This document shows positions 1 to 6,146 of a stretch of 9,065 nt of DNA, in pieces. This DNA comes from Acidobacteriota bacterium (GTDB taxonomy: Bacteria > Acidobacteriota > Terriglobia > Versatilivoradales > Versatilivoraceae): contig JAPPFQ010000406.1 in assembly GCA_028875135.1 (NCBI GenBank), positions 1 to 9,065 of the forward strand, in the 5' to 3' direction. Positions within the stretch are counted from its first letter, which is position 1. Every line of letters starts with the position of its first letter. Made by a program: the position numbers and the translations under genes. Below the pieces are notes generated by a model. It did not search any database. It had not been told where the DNA came from and worked only from the letters and a program-made list of their open reading frames with translations.

Positions 1-2
1 TG

Positions 3-1535
3 ATCCAGTCCGCTCGCATCGGTCGCATCGGCTCCGGCTACCTCCTGCTCATGGGAAGCAGCGGCGCCTTCCTGGCGGTCTGCGTGGCGGCGCTGGAACG
101 GGGAGGCGGGGGCCTGATGGCGAGCCTGATCATCGTCTCGTCCCTGTGTCAGTTCATACTCGCGGCAAAGCTGTCGCTGTTCAGAAAGATCTTCACGCCC
201 ACCGTGGCGGGAACCGTGCTGATGCTGATTCCGGTCACGCTGGGACCGATCATCTTTCGCAAGCTGAATGACGTGCCGGCGGAGGCCGTGCCCTCGGCCG
301 CCCCGGTCACGGCGGGCCTGACACTGGGGCTGATGGCCATTCTCTCAATGCGCGCCGGCGGCGCCTGGAGACTCTGGGCCGGGGCCCTGGGGATGGTTGC
401 AGGCTGCGCCTTTGGGGGTCTCTTCTACGGGATCTACGACACCCGGCGGGTTCTGGAAGCCGACTGGATCGGGTTTCCGCAGCTTGCCTGGCCGGGTCTC
501 GACTTCGGCTTCGGCCCCGACTTCTGGGCCCTGCTGCCCGCCTTCGTGCTGGTGACGCTGGTGGGCGCCCTGGACACCATCGGAGACGGCATCGCCATCC
601 AGCGGATCTCATGGCGCAGGCCGCGCGCCATCGACTTCCAGTCCATCCAGGGGGCGCTCACCGCCGACAGCCTGGGCAACCTGCTCTCCGGCCTGACGGG
701 CACGGTTCCCAACACCACCTACGCGGCCAGCATCGCCGTGGCCGATATCACCCGGGTGGCGGCCCGGGTCGTCGGCATCTGCGTGGGAGTCATTTTCGTG
801 GTGCTGGCCTTTCTGCCGAAGCTGGTCGCCGTCATCCTCGCCATTCCCGGTCCGGTGGTGGCCGCCTACTTGATCGTGCTGGTGGCATCCCTCTTCATTC
901 TCGGCCTCCGGGTGCTCATGCACGACGGGCTGGACTACCGCAAGGGCTTCGCGGTAGGCACCGCCTTCTGGCTGGGGATCGCCTTCCAACTCGAGTGGAT
1001 CTATCCCGAACTCCTGCAGGGCGCCTGGAGCGATCTGCTCGGAAACAGCATGACGGTCGGCGGACTGACCGTGATCGTGCTGACCCAGTTCGTGGAGCTG
1101 ACAGGACCGCGTCCCCGGCGCCTGAAGACGGAACTGACCTTGGCCAACCTGGCGAAGATCGATTCGTTTCTTTCCGATTTTGCCGCGGGCGGCAAGCGCA
1201 CCGAGGAAATGACCGATCGACTGCGGGCAGTGGGCGAGGAGATGCTGCTCACTCTGACGCGGCCGGAGGACGAAGGCAGGGCGCCGGCGGGACGCCATCT
1301 CCTGCTGGTGGCGCGCAATGACGGAGACGCGGTCGAACTCGAGTTTGCGGCCACGACCGACGACACCAACCTGGAGGACCAGTTGGCGCTGCTGGGCGAA
1401 CAGACCACCGGCCCCCCGGTCGAGACCGAGGTCTCTCTGAGACTGCTGCGCCACTATGCGTCGTCGGTGCGCCACCAGCAGTTTCACGACACGGACGTGA
1501 TCACCGTCCGCGTGGGACCGGCCGCCTCCATGTGA
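3..1535 (+). CDS. NCS2-family nucleobase permease, 5'-partial, with soluble C-terminal domain
   Basis: Integral membrane transporter of the NCS2 (uracil/xanthine permease, SLC23-like) family, which moves nucleobases across the inner membrane, usually with protons. The frame is open to the left edge, so the Met at 51 is internal and the N-terminal helices are missing. Counting from that Met, hydrophobic segments cover about 24-66, 86-126, 159-183, 236-289 and 299-317. Family landmarks are the TPTVAGTVLMLIP helix (49-61), DTIGD (175-179), and GLTGTVPNTTY (214-224) followed by the signature region 226-235. The key residues there are unusual: Asp175 sits where UraA has Glu241, and A-S-I-A replaces the normal E/Q-N-x-G. 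After residue 350 comes a soluble tail of about 140 residues with the layout of an anti-sigma-type (HATPase_c_2-like) domain lacking its N-box Asn and glycine motifs. The substrate cannot be told. It converges on feoB, with 10 bases between the two stops and no clear terminator. Confidence 0.9.
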   Translation: MQSARIGRIGSGYLLLMGSSGAFLAVCVAALERGGGGLMASLIIVSSLCQFILAAKLSLFRKIFTPTVAGTVLMLIPVTLGPIIFRKLNDVPAEAVPSAAPVTAGLTLGLMAILSMRAGGAWRLWAGALGMVAGCAFGGLFYGIYDTRRVLEADWIGFPQLAWPGLDFGFGPDFWALLPAFVLVTLVGALDTIGDGIAIQRISWRRPRAIDFQSIQGALTADSLGNLLSGLTGTVPNTTYAASIAVADITRVAARVVGICVGVIFVVLAFLPKLVAVILAIPGPVVAAYLIVLVASLFILGLRVLMHDGLDYRKGFAVGTAFWLGIAFQLEWIYPELLQGAWSDLLGNSMTVGGLTVIVLTQFVELTGPRPRRLKTELTLANLAKIDSFLSDFAAGGKRTEEMTDRLRAVGEEMLLTLTRPEDEGRAPAGRHLLLVARNDGDAVELEFAATTDDTNLEDQLALLGEQTTGPPVETEVSLRLLRHYASSVRHQQFHDTDVITVRVGPAASM

Positions 1536-1545
1536 GCAGCATCCC

Positions 1546-2973
1546 TCACCCGCCCAGCCAGCGGAACGCCTGAGCCACGCAGAAGCACACCACAAAGCCC
1601 ATGGCGACGGGCAGGAGCGCCGAGGCGGCCGTCCACTTGACGCTGCCGGTCTCCTTCCAGATGGTGTAGAGGGTGGTGGAGCAGGGGTTGTGCAGCAGGC
1701 TGAACAGCATCAGGTTGATCCCGGTCAGCAGCGTCCAGCCGTCGGCCTCCAGCACACCCAGGGTGGCCGAGGCCGAATCCAACTCGAACATGACCCCGGC
1801 GCCCTCCCCCACCCCCGGGAGACCGGCGCTCACAACGGTCAGCATCAGCACGGTGGGGATGACGATCTCGTTGGCGGGGATGGCGATGATGTAGGCCAGC
1901 AGGATGACGCCGTTGAGTCCGATGAGCAATCCGAAGGGGTTCATTCCCTGGATCAGGTGCTCCGCCAGGCTGGCGCCGCCGACATGAGTGTTGGAGACCA
2001 GCCAGATGGCGGCGCCGGCCGGCACGGAAAACACCACCGCCCGCCACAACACGATCAGGGTGCGGTCGATGAGGGAGGTGTAGATGGTCTGCAGGATCCG
2101 GGGGGGGCGGTAGGGGGGCAGCTCCAGGCTGAAAGCCGAAGCCTCTCCCTTGAGCAGCGTGCGGGACAGCCCCCAGGACACCAGGAAGGTGCCCCCCACG
2201 CCCAGCAGCACCACCGCCATCACCGACCCCGCCGACACCAGTCCGGCCAGGGCCGGAGGGGCCAGGCTGCCGATGAAGATGGTGGCGATCAGGATCTGGG
2301 TGGGCCAGCGGCCGTTGCAGAGGGAGAAGTTGTTGGTCAGGGTGGCGATCAGCCGCTCCCTGGGGCTGTCGATCACCCGGGTGGCCACCACGCCGGCCGC
2401 ATTGCATCCGTAGCCCATGGCCATGGTGAGGGCCTGCTTGCCGTGGGCTCCGGCCATCTTGAACCAGCGGTCCAGGTTGAAGGCCACCCGGGGCAGATAG
2501 CCGAAGTCCTCCAACAGGGTGAAGAGGGGGAAGAAGATGGCCATGGGGGGCAGCATCACGCTCACCACCCAGGCCACGGCCAGAAACATGCCGTCGATCA
2601 GCAGTCCGTCGAGCCACCAGGCCAGGCCGGCCGCGGCCGCCGCCTGCTTGAGGGCGGGATGGAGGGTTTCCAGGAACAGGGAGGAAAGCAGGCTCGAGGG
2701 AACGTTGGCCCCGGTGATGGTGACCCACAGCACCACCGCCATCAGCAGCATCATGATGGGGAAGCCCAGCCAGCGGCTGGTGACCAGCCGGTCGATGGTG
2801 CGGTCCAGGTCGAAGGCGGGCCGGGCGTCGTCCCGACTCAGAACCCGGTCCGAGATGCGGGCGGCATCGGTGTAGAGCGCCTCCATCAGCGAGTCGTGGA
2901 GGTCGGGGCCCACCTCCCAGCGCAGGTTGGCCGCCGCCTCCAGCACTTCTTCCCGGCTGTTCGCAGGACTCAT
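1546..2973 (-). CDS. feoB: FeoB membrane half (Gate/FeoB_C permease part) of a split ferrous iron transporter
   Basis: Membrane permease half of the Fe(II) transporter FeoB, 475 residues. Residues 1-65 look like the end of the FeoB helical (GDI) domain. A first helix follows at about 69-88, then a Gate-like region with LLEDFGYLPRVAFNLDRW (153-170), GYGCN (187-191) and SLCNGRWP (217-224), a FeoB-type ELPPYRPPR (284-292), a second Gate-like half with IPANEIVIP (365-373), and a final HNPCSTTLY (428-436). Cys190, Cys219 and Cys431 fall at positions where FeoB proteins keep cysteines. The usual GxGCNVP motif lacks its proline here (GYGCNAAG), and PFMSCSARLP has become NNFSLCNGRWP, so the pore lining is atypical. 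The ATG at 2973 overlaps the TGA of the G-protein half (ATGA) and has its own GGAGG (2981-2985) 7 bases upstream, which supports separate translation. Both halves together give 749 residues, a normal full FeoB length. Confidence 0.93.
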   Translation of the reverse strand: MSPANSREEVLEAAANLRWEVGPDLHDSLMEALYTDAARISDRVLSRDDARPAFDLDRTIDRLVTSRWLGFPIMMLLMAVVLWVTITGANVPSSLLSSLFLETLHPALKQAAAAAGLAWWLDGLLIDGMFLAVAWVVSVMLPPMAIFFPLFTLLEDFGYLPRVAFNLDRWFKMAGAHGKQALTMAMGYGCNAAGVVATRVIDSPRERLIATLTNNFSLCNGRWPTQILIATIFIGSLAPPALAGLVSAGSVMAVVLLGVGGTFLVSWGLSRTLLKGEASAFSLELPPYRPPRILQTIYTSLIDRTLIVLWRAVVFSVPAGAAIWLVSNTHVGGASLAEHLIQGMNPFGLLIGLNGVILLAYIIAIPANEIVIPTVLMLTVVSAGLPGVGEGAGVMFELDSASATLGVLEADGWTLLTGINLMLFSLLHNPCSTTLYTIWKETGSVKWTAASALLPVAMGFVVCFCVAQAFRWLGG

Positions 2974-3794
2974 CCCGCCCCCTCCGCCGGCGCCGCCGTT
3001 GCCGCTCCTTGCGGGGCTCTCACCAGTCCGGCCAGCTCCCCCGAGCGCACGGCCTCCTCGATCCTGGCGTCTCCTTCCAGCAGGCGCAGGGCCACCCAGC
3101 GGGCATTGGGCAGATCGGGGAATGCCGCTCCCAGCTTTTCAACCAGCAGGCTGACGGCGCGCTTGAGCGCCGGGGGCTCGCTCTGAATGCGATGGGGCTT
3201 GCAGACGAAACCGCCGGTGGCCACCTGGTGGATCATGTCGATCAGCATGGGGACGCCCCGCCCCTGGCGGGCTGCGGCGGGAACCACCGGGACGCCCAGC
3301 TCCCGCGCCAGGGACCGTTCGTCGACGGTCAGGCGGTGGCGTTCGGCTTCATCCATCAGGTTCAGGCAGACCACCGCCCGGCCGGTGATTTCCAGCACCT
3401 GGCAGACCAGGTTGAGGTTGCGCTCCAGCCGGGTGGCGTCCACCACGATCACGGTCACGTCGGGCTGTCCGAACAGGATGAAGTCGCGCGCGATCTCCTC
3501 GTCGGTGCTGGTGGAGAGCAGCGAGTAGGTGCCCGGAAGATCGACCAGCTTGTAGTTGCTGCCCTGGTAGGCGAAGCCGCCCTCGGCCCGGGTCACGGTC
3601 TTGCCGGGCCAGTTGCCGGTATGCTGGCGCAGGCCGGTGAGGCTGTTGAACAGGGTGCTCTTGCCGGTGTTGGGATTGCCGGCCAGGGCCACCACGAAGT
3701 GGTAGCGGTCCATGTTCACCCCCAGCCGTTTCAGATTGGCCGAATGGTGAGCGGGACAGATTTCGCAGGCGCCTGGAGGGGGATTCGGTTTCAT
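2970..3794 (-). CDS. feoB: FeoB G-protein half (GTPase plus start of helical domain)
   Basis: Cytoplasmic GTPase half of FeoB, 274 residues, which drives or gates Fe(II) import through the membrane half encoded directly downstream. GTPase motifs are all present: G1 GNPNTGKST (39-47), G2 region NWPGKTV (61-67), G3 DLPG (85-88), G4 NLMD (145-148) and a G5-like PAAARQGRG (172-180). Residues about 200-258 match the start of the helical GDI domain. The protein then ends in an Ala/Pro/Gly-rich tail where a one-piece FeoB would continue into the membrane. The N-terminus carries a Cys/His cluster, CEICPAHH (10-17), ahead of the G domain. The start ATG overlaps the stop of the upstream gene by one base (TGATG) and is preceded by a strong AGGAGG (3806-3811). 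The motifs leave little doubt about family. Separate rather than fused translation is inferred from the ribosome sites. Confidence 0.95.
   Translation of the reverse strand: MKPNPPPGACEICPAHHSANLKRLGVNMDRYHFVVALAGNPNTGKSTLFNSLTGLRQHTGNWPGKTVTRAEGGFAYQGSNYKLVDLPGTYSLLSTSTDEEIARDFILFGQPDVTVIVVDATRLERNLNLVCQVLEITGRAVVCLNLMDEAERHRLTVDERSLARELGVPVVPAAARQGRGVPMLIDMIHQVATGGFVCKPHRIQSEPPALKRAVSLLVEKLGAAFPDLPNARWVALRLLEGDARIEEAVRSGELAGLVRAPQGAATAAPAEGAG
2981..2985 (-). promoter_or_regulatory. Ribosome site deciding the separate start of FeoB membrane half
   Basis: GGAGG on the minus strand lies 7 bases before the ATG that overlaps the upstream stop (ATGA). It argues that the FeoB split is a genuine two-gene arrangement with its own initiation, not an accidental frameshift. 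Confidence 0.6.
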
Positions 3795-4819
3795 CAGGCC
3801 ACCTGCCTCCTGGAGCCGATCCGGATATTGGCGGCCTGTTCCCCGCGTAGCGCGATCAGCGCTCCCCGAATCCGAAAGGCCGTCGGGTCTCCCACCGGGC
3901 TCCTCATTTCGGCGGCCACCACCGTGCCGGGAAGAAGGCCCAGGTCCATGAGGCGGCGCCTTTCCAGGCCCCGGCAGTTGGGAGACAAACCGACCACGGT
4001 GGCTTCCTGGCCGGGTTCCAGGACCGCCAGGGTTTCCAGGGACTCCTCAACCGGCTGCTCCCTCGGCAGGGGGACCACCGCCACGTTGGCGGCCACGATG
4101 GGCGCCAGCACATGCTCCTCGCCCTCGGCCCGGAAGCAGATGCGCTCGGCCGAGACGTGGGTCAACTGGACCGCCATCAGGGGATGGAGTCCTTCGGCCA
4201 CCAACTGGGCATAGACGGCCTCGGGCTCGTCCTCCAGGTGGGCGATCCTGGCCCGCTCTCCCACCGCCAGGCTGGTGAGCGGTTGTCCCCGGCGCGGCGG
4301 GAGCTGCCCCCGCTGGGTGGGAATGGGATCGCCATGCGGATCGAAGGGCGGGTTGCCCATGCGGGCCGCCAGCGCGTCGGCTTCGCTGGAGGTCAGGCGA
4401 TGCTCCTGCTGCTCGGCGCGCTTGTGCCAGTCCGGCTCCTTCAGTCCCGTCTCCTCCGAGAGGTAGCGCTCCCAGAGACGATGCGCCCGGATGATTCGCA
4501 GGGCGTACTCTCTTCCCTTGGGAGTCAACCGCAACGAGGCTCCTTCGGACGTGGCCAGCTCGCCGGCCTCGATGCGCTGAACCAGACCCGCCACCTTTTC
4601 CACGGGTGTGCCCAAAGCGCCGGAAAGACTCTGAACCGTGGCCACCCGCTGCTCGTACTCGCAATGGTAGAGATGCTTGAGAGCATCCTCGGACAGCACC
4701 CGGTCGGACAGGCGCAGCCGCCTGCGCCAGCGCTCCAGCCAACCGCGCCCGGGCCGAAACAGGAAATAGATCGCCAGGGCGGCCAGAACCGCCAGTAGGG
4801 GACCCGTCAATTCGTTCAT
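3794..4819 (-). CDS. Membrane-anchored DtxR-like protein fused to two FeoA domains
   Basis: Multidomain protein of 341 residues. One N-terminal transmembrane helix (about 5-22) is followed by a strongly basic stretch (24-36), which predicts a cytoplasmic body. Next come a DtxR/MntR-type winged helix (about 42-105), a metal-binding and dimerization domain (106-165) with Asp45, His113, Glu136, Glu139 and His140 at MntR ligand positions and a DPHGDPIP motif (160-167), a FeoA/SH3-like domain (about 181-250), and a second, canonical FeoA domain (263-337) with NCRGLERRRLMDLGLLPGT (281-299). FeoA domains are small SH3-like partners of FeoB, and no separate feoA is present, so this protein probably supplies that role. 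Whether the tethered winged helix still binds DNA is unknown. GGAG (4827-4830) sits 7 bases before the ATG. It is the second gene of the operon and is coupled to feoB by a one-base overlap. A purely structural, metal-sensing FeoA is an alternative reading. Confidence 0.88.
   Translation of the reverse strand: MNELTGPLLAVLAALAIYFLFRPGRGWLERWRRRLRLSDRVLSEDALKHLYHCEYEQRVATVQSLSGALGTPVEKVAGLVQRIEAGELATSEGASLRLTPKGREYALRIIRAHRLWERYLSEETGLKEPDWHKRAEQQEHRLTSSEADALAARMGNPPFDPHGDPIPTQRGQLPPRRGQPLTSLAVGERARIAHLEDEPEAVYAQLVAEGLHPLMAVQLTHVSAERICFRAEGEEHVLAPIVAANVAVVPLPREQPVEESLETLAVLEPGQEATVVGLSPNCRGLERRRLMDLGLLPGTVVAAEMRSPVGDPTAFRIRGALIALRGEQAANIRIGSRRQVA
3806..3811 (-). promoter_or_regulatory. Ribosome site for FeoB G-protein half
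   Basis: A full AGGAGG on the minus strand, inside the end of the DtxR-FeoA fusion gene and 11 bases before the ATG of the GTPase half. Together with the TGATG stop/start overlap it indicates translational coupling. Confidence 0.65.
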
Positions 4820-4832
4820 GGGAAACTCCGGT

Positions 4833-4859
4833 CCGCCCGGCCAAGGAAACCCCGGGCGG
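4833..4859. repeat. 8-bp GC hairpin between regulator and DtxR-FeoA fusion
   Basis: CCGCCCGG (4833-4840) and CCGGGCGG (4852-4859) are a perfect inverted repeat with an 11-base loop. It fills the only real gap inside the minus-strand operon and ends two bases before the GGAG ribosome site of the fusion gene. There is no T-run, so it is not a standard intrinsic terminator. It may be an RNA-stability or translation-tuning element. Confidence 0.5.
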
Positions 4860-4875
4860 CCAGCCTGGCTGCTCC

Positions 4876-5649
4876 CTACTCTTCCCCGGCGCCTCGCCCG
4901 GACCGGCCGACAGTCCCCCGGGATGCGCGACCCTTCGGGAGCGGAGCGGAGGCGGGCGGGCGGTCCTTCAGGGGCAGCACGAAGATGCTCCTGGAGGCCT
5001 CCAGGCCCAGGTAGACCGCCTCCCGGCCGGATTCGGGAAGCAGCTTCAACGGCCCTTGAAAGGGGGATTTCTCCTGCAGGGATAACCGGGTGGCCGGGCG
5101 CAGTCCGACCTTGTCCAGGTAGGCCAGGAACTCGGGGTCGCTGTTGGTGACCTTGCGGACGCTGTAGCTTCCCGGTTCGGCTTCGGCCAGGCAGAGGTCG
5201 TCCTCTACCTGCCGGAACCCCCGGGCGTCGGGAATGATCTCCCCGTGGGGGTCCTGGGCGGGAAAGTCCAGCAGGGCGTCGATTCGGGATATGAACAGGT
5301 CGGAGACGGCATGCTCCAGGCGTTCGGCCTCCTGGTGGACCTGCTCCCAGCCGTAGCCCAGAACCTGGTGGAGGAACATCTCCAGCAGGCGGTGGCGGCG
5401 CAGGATCCGCACGGCCATCTGACGCCCCTTGCGCGTGAGTGCGGCCCCGTAGTAGGGCTTGTATTCCAGCAGCCCGGCCTTCTTCAGCTTCCTCAGCATG
5501 TCGGTGACGGTGGCGTCGGCCACGTCCAGGTGACGCGCCACCCTGGAGGTGCTGGCCCTCTGCTTCATGTCCTCGATCTTGAGGACAACCTTGAGATAGT
5601 CCTCCACCGTGCTGGAGACGGTAGACTGCTTCTGCGATTCAACTGCCAC
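4876..5649 (-). CDS. DtxR/MntR-type metal-dependent transcriptional regulator with FeoA-like C-terminus
   Basis: Soluble metal-dependent repressor, 257 residues, first gene of the feo operon and its likely regulator. Domains: winged helix (about 13-75, recognition helix near 45-58), metal-binding/dimerization domain (76-140) with a DPHGEIIP motif (133-140), SH3/FeoA-like domain (about 152-228), and a low-complexity Ser/Arg/Gly tail. Metal ligand positions read Asp17, His86, Glu109, Glu112 and His113. This is the pattern of Bacillus MntR (Asp8, His77, Glu99, Glu102, His103), not the Met10/Cys102 of DtxR or IdeR, although the C-terminal SH3 domain is an IdeR/DtxR trait that MntR lacks. The start is GTG (GTGGCAGTT) with AAAGG about 8 bases upstream. 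Fifty-six bases separate it from the next gene, including an 8-bp GC hairpin. Family assignment is firm. Whether it senses Fe or Mn is open. Confidence 0.93.
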   Translation of the reverse strand: MAVESQKQSTVSSTVEDYLKVVLKIEDMKQRASTSRVARHLDVADATVTDMLRKLKKAGLLEYKPYYGAALTRKGRQMAVRILRRHRLLEMFLHQVLGYGWEQVHQEAERLEHAVSDLFISRIDALLDFPAQDPHGEIIPDARGFRQVEDDLCLAEAEPGSYSVRKVTNSDPEFLAYLDKVGLRPATRLSLQEKSPFQGPLKLLPESGREAVYLGLEASRSIFVLPLKDRPPASAPLPKGRASRGTVGRSGRGAGEE

Positions 5650-5734
5650 CGGATTGCCTTTCGTTTGCCCTCAAACCAATTTAGAGTAACCGAAAAAGAC
5701 ACCCACCGCAAGCCTCCAATGTGTTCTTTTCAGG

Positions 5735-5763
5735 TTGACAAGAGGTCTTTAGGGTATTATTAG
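5735..5763 (+). promoter_or_regulatory. Sigma70-like promoter facing right
   Basis: A perfect TTGACA (5735-5740) is followed after 17 bases by TATTAG (5758-5763). A better -10, TATTAT (5755-5760), lies at a short 14-base spacing. Either would start transcription near 5770, upstream of the GGGAGGGGGG ribosome site at 5781. The -10 overlaps the palindrome at 5755-5773, so a bound repressor would block it. I could not find a convincing promoter on the minus strand for the feo operon; the same AT-rich block is the best place for it. Confidence 0.5.
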
Positions 5764-5773
5764 ACTAATCTAA
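5755..5773. promoter_or_regulatory. Iron-box-like operator (DtxR/IdeR-type palindrome)
   Basis: TATTATTAGACTAATCTAA contains the perfect core TTAG-A-CTAA and a right arm TCTAA. By my count it matches 13 of 19 positions of the IdeR/DtxR consensus (TTAGGTTAGGCTAACCTAA). A further TTAGG lies just to the left (5749-5753). It sits about 106 bases before the start of the DtxR-like gene, on top of the rightward promoter. Autoregulation of the feo operon is the natural inference. Confidence 0.55.
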
Positions 5774-5797
5774 AAATAAAGGGAGGGGGGAAGACGG

Positions 5798-6034
5798 ATG
5801 GTCCGGCAGGGAATGAATTTGAGAGGGGGAGTGGAGACTCGATCGACCTGGCCGGCTCGCCGGCCGACAGGATTGGGCCTGACCTTTCTCCTTCCGCGCT
5901 CCCGGCGGCTGCTATACTTCCCGGCGACGACGGACTATCACTTGCAGGAATTCACCCATGGGTCGTCCTTCAGTCATCTGACTCACGGGGCCGCCACCTG
6001 GAAACTGCGTCCTGACGGGCTTGACCCGAAATGA
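5798..6034 (+). CDS. Doubtful small ORF, 78 residues, unknown
   Basis: I do not recognise this product and see no domain, signal peptide or membrane helix in it. In its favour, it starts with ATG 7 bases after a strong purine-rich ribosome site (GGGAGGGGGG, 5781-5790) and lies just downstream of a TTGACA promoter and the iron-box-like palindrome. Against it, the sequence is rich in Arg/Pro/Gly in a way expected of random high-GC DNA, third positions are not clearly biased, and a GC inverted repeat (5850-5865) lies inside it. It may be a leader region rather than a gene. Confidence 0.25.
   Translation: MVRQGMNLRGGVETRSTWPARRPTGLGLTFLLPRSRRLLYFPATTDYHLQEFTHGSSFSHLTHGAATWKLRPDGLDPK
5850..5865. 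repeat. GC inverted repeat downstream of the rightward promoter
   Basis: GGCCGGC and GCCGGCC are separated by two bases, a 7-bp inverted repeat in the region between the promoter and the DUF2236 gene. It would form a tight RNA hairpin. It may simply be chance in GC-rich DNA. Confidence 0.3.
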
Positions 6035-6146
6035 GGGTATGGGTGGGGATCCGGACCAACATTTACGCATCGGTCCCGACATGGCCGGTAGGATACAATG
6101 TCGGGCGCATCCGGAGTTGGACCTGAATGGGAGGGCGCCGCAGTCG

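Larger units (their letters stand above)
5650..6146. other. Regulatory and poorly coding stretch between the feo operon and the DUF2236 gene
   Basis: About 500 bases with no convincing gene. The left part (5690-5780) is the AT-richest DNA in the window and holds the promoter and iron-box-like palindrome. The middle holds the doubtful 78-codon ORF and a GC inverted repeat. At 5913-5918 there is a TATACT without a -35, followed by GCAGGAA and ATG at 5958, which opens only 7 codons before a stop (MGRPSVI). That could be a leader or the remnant of a lost gene start. Confidence 0.5.

Noticed and set aside
1536..1545. Bidirectional terminator between the permease and feoB
   Set aside because: Only 10 bases separate the stops and no stem with a T-run is visible there.
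609..1595. 328-codon minus-strand frame opposite the permease
   Set aside because: Low-complexity His/Gln/Gly/Arg translation with no domain, fully antisense to the NCS2 gene.
1690..3186. 498-codon plus-strand frame opposite feoB
   Set aside because: Gly/Gln/His-rich low-complexity translation, antisense to clear FeoB motifs; a by-product of strong GC bias at third positions.
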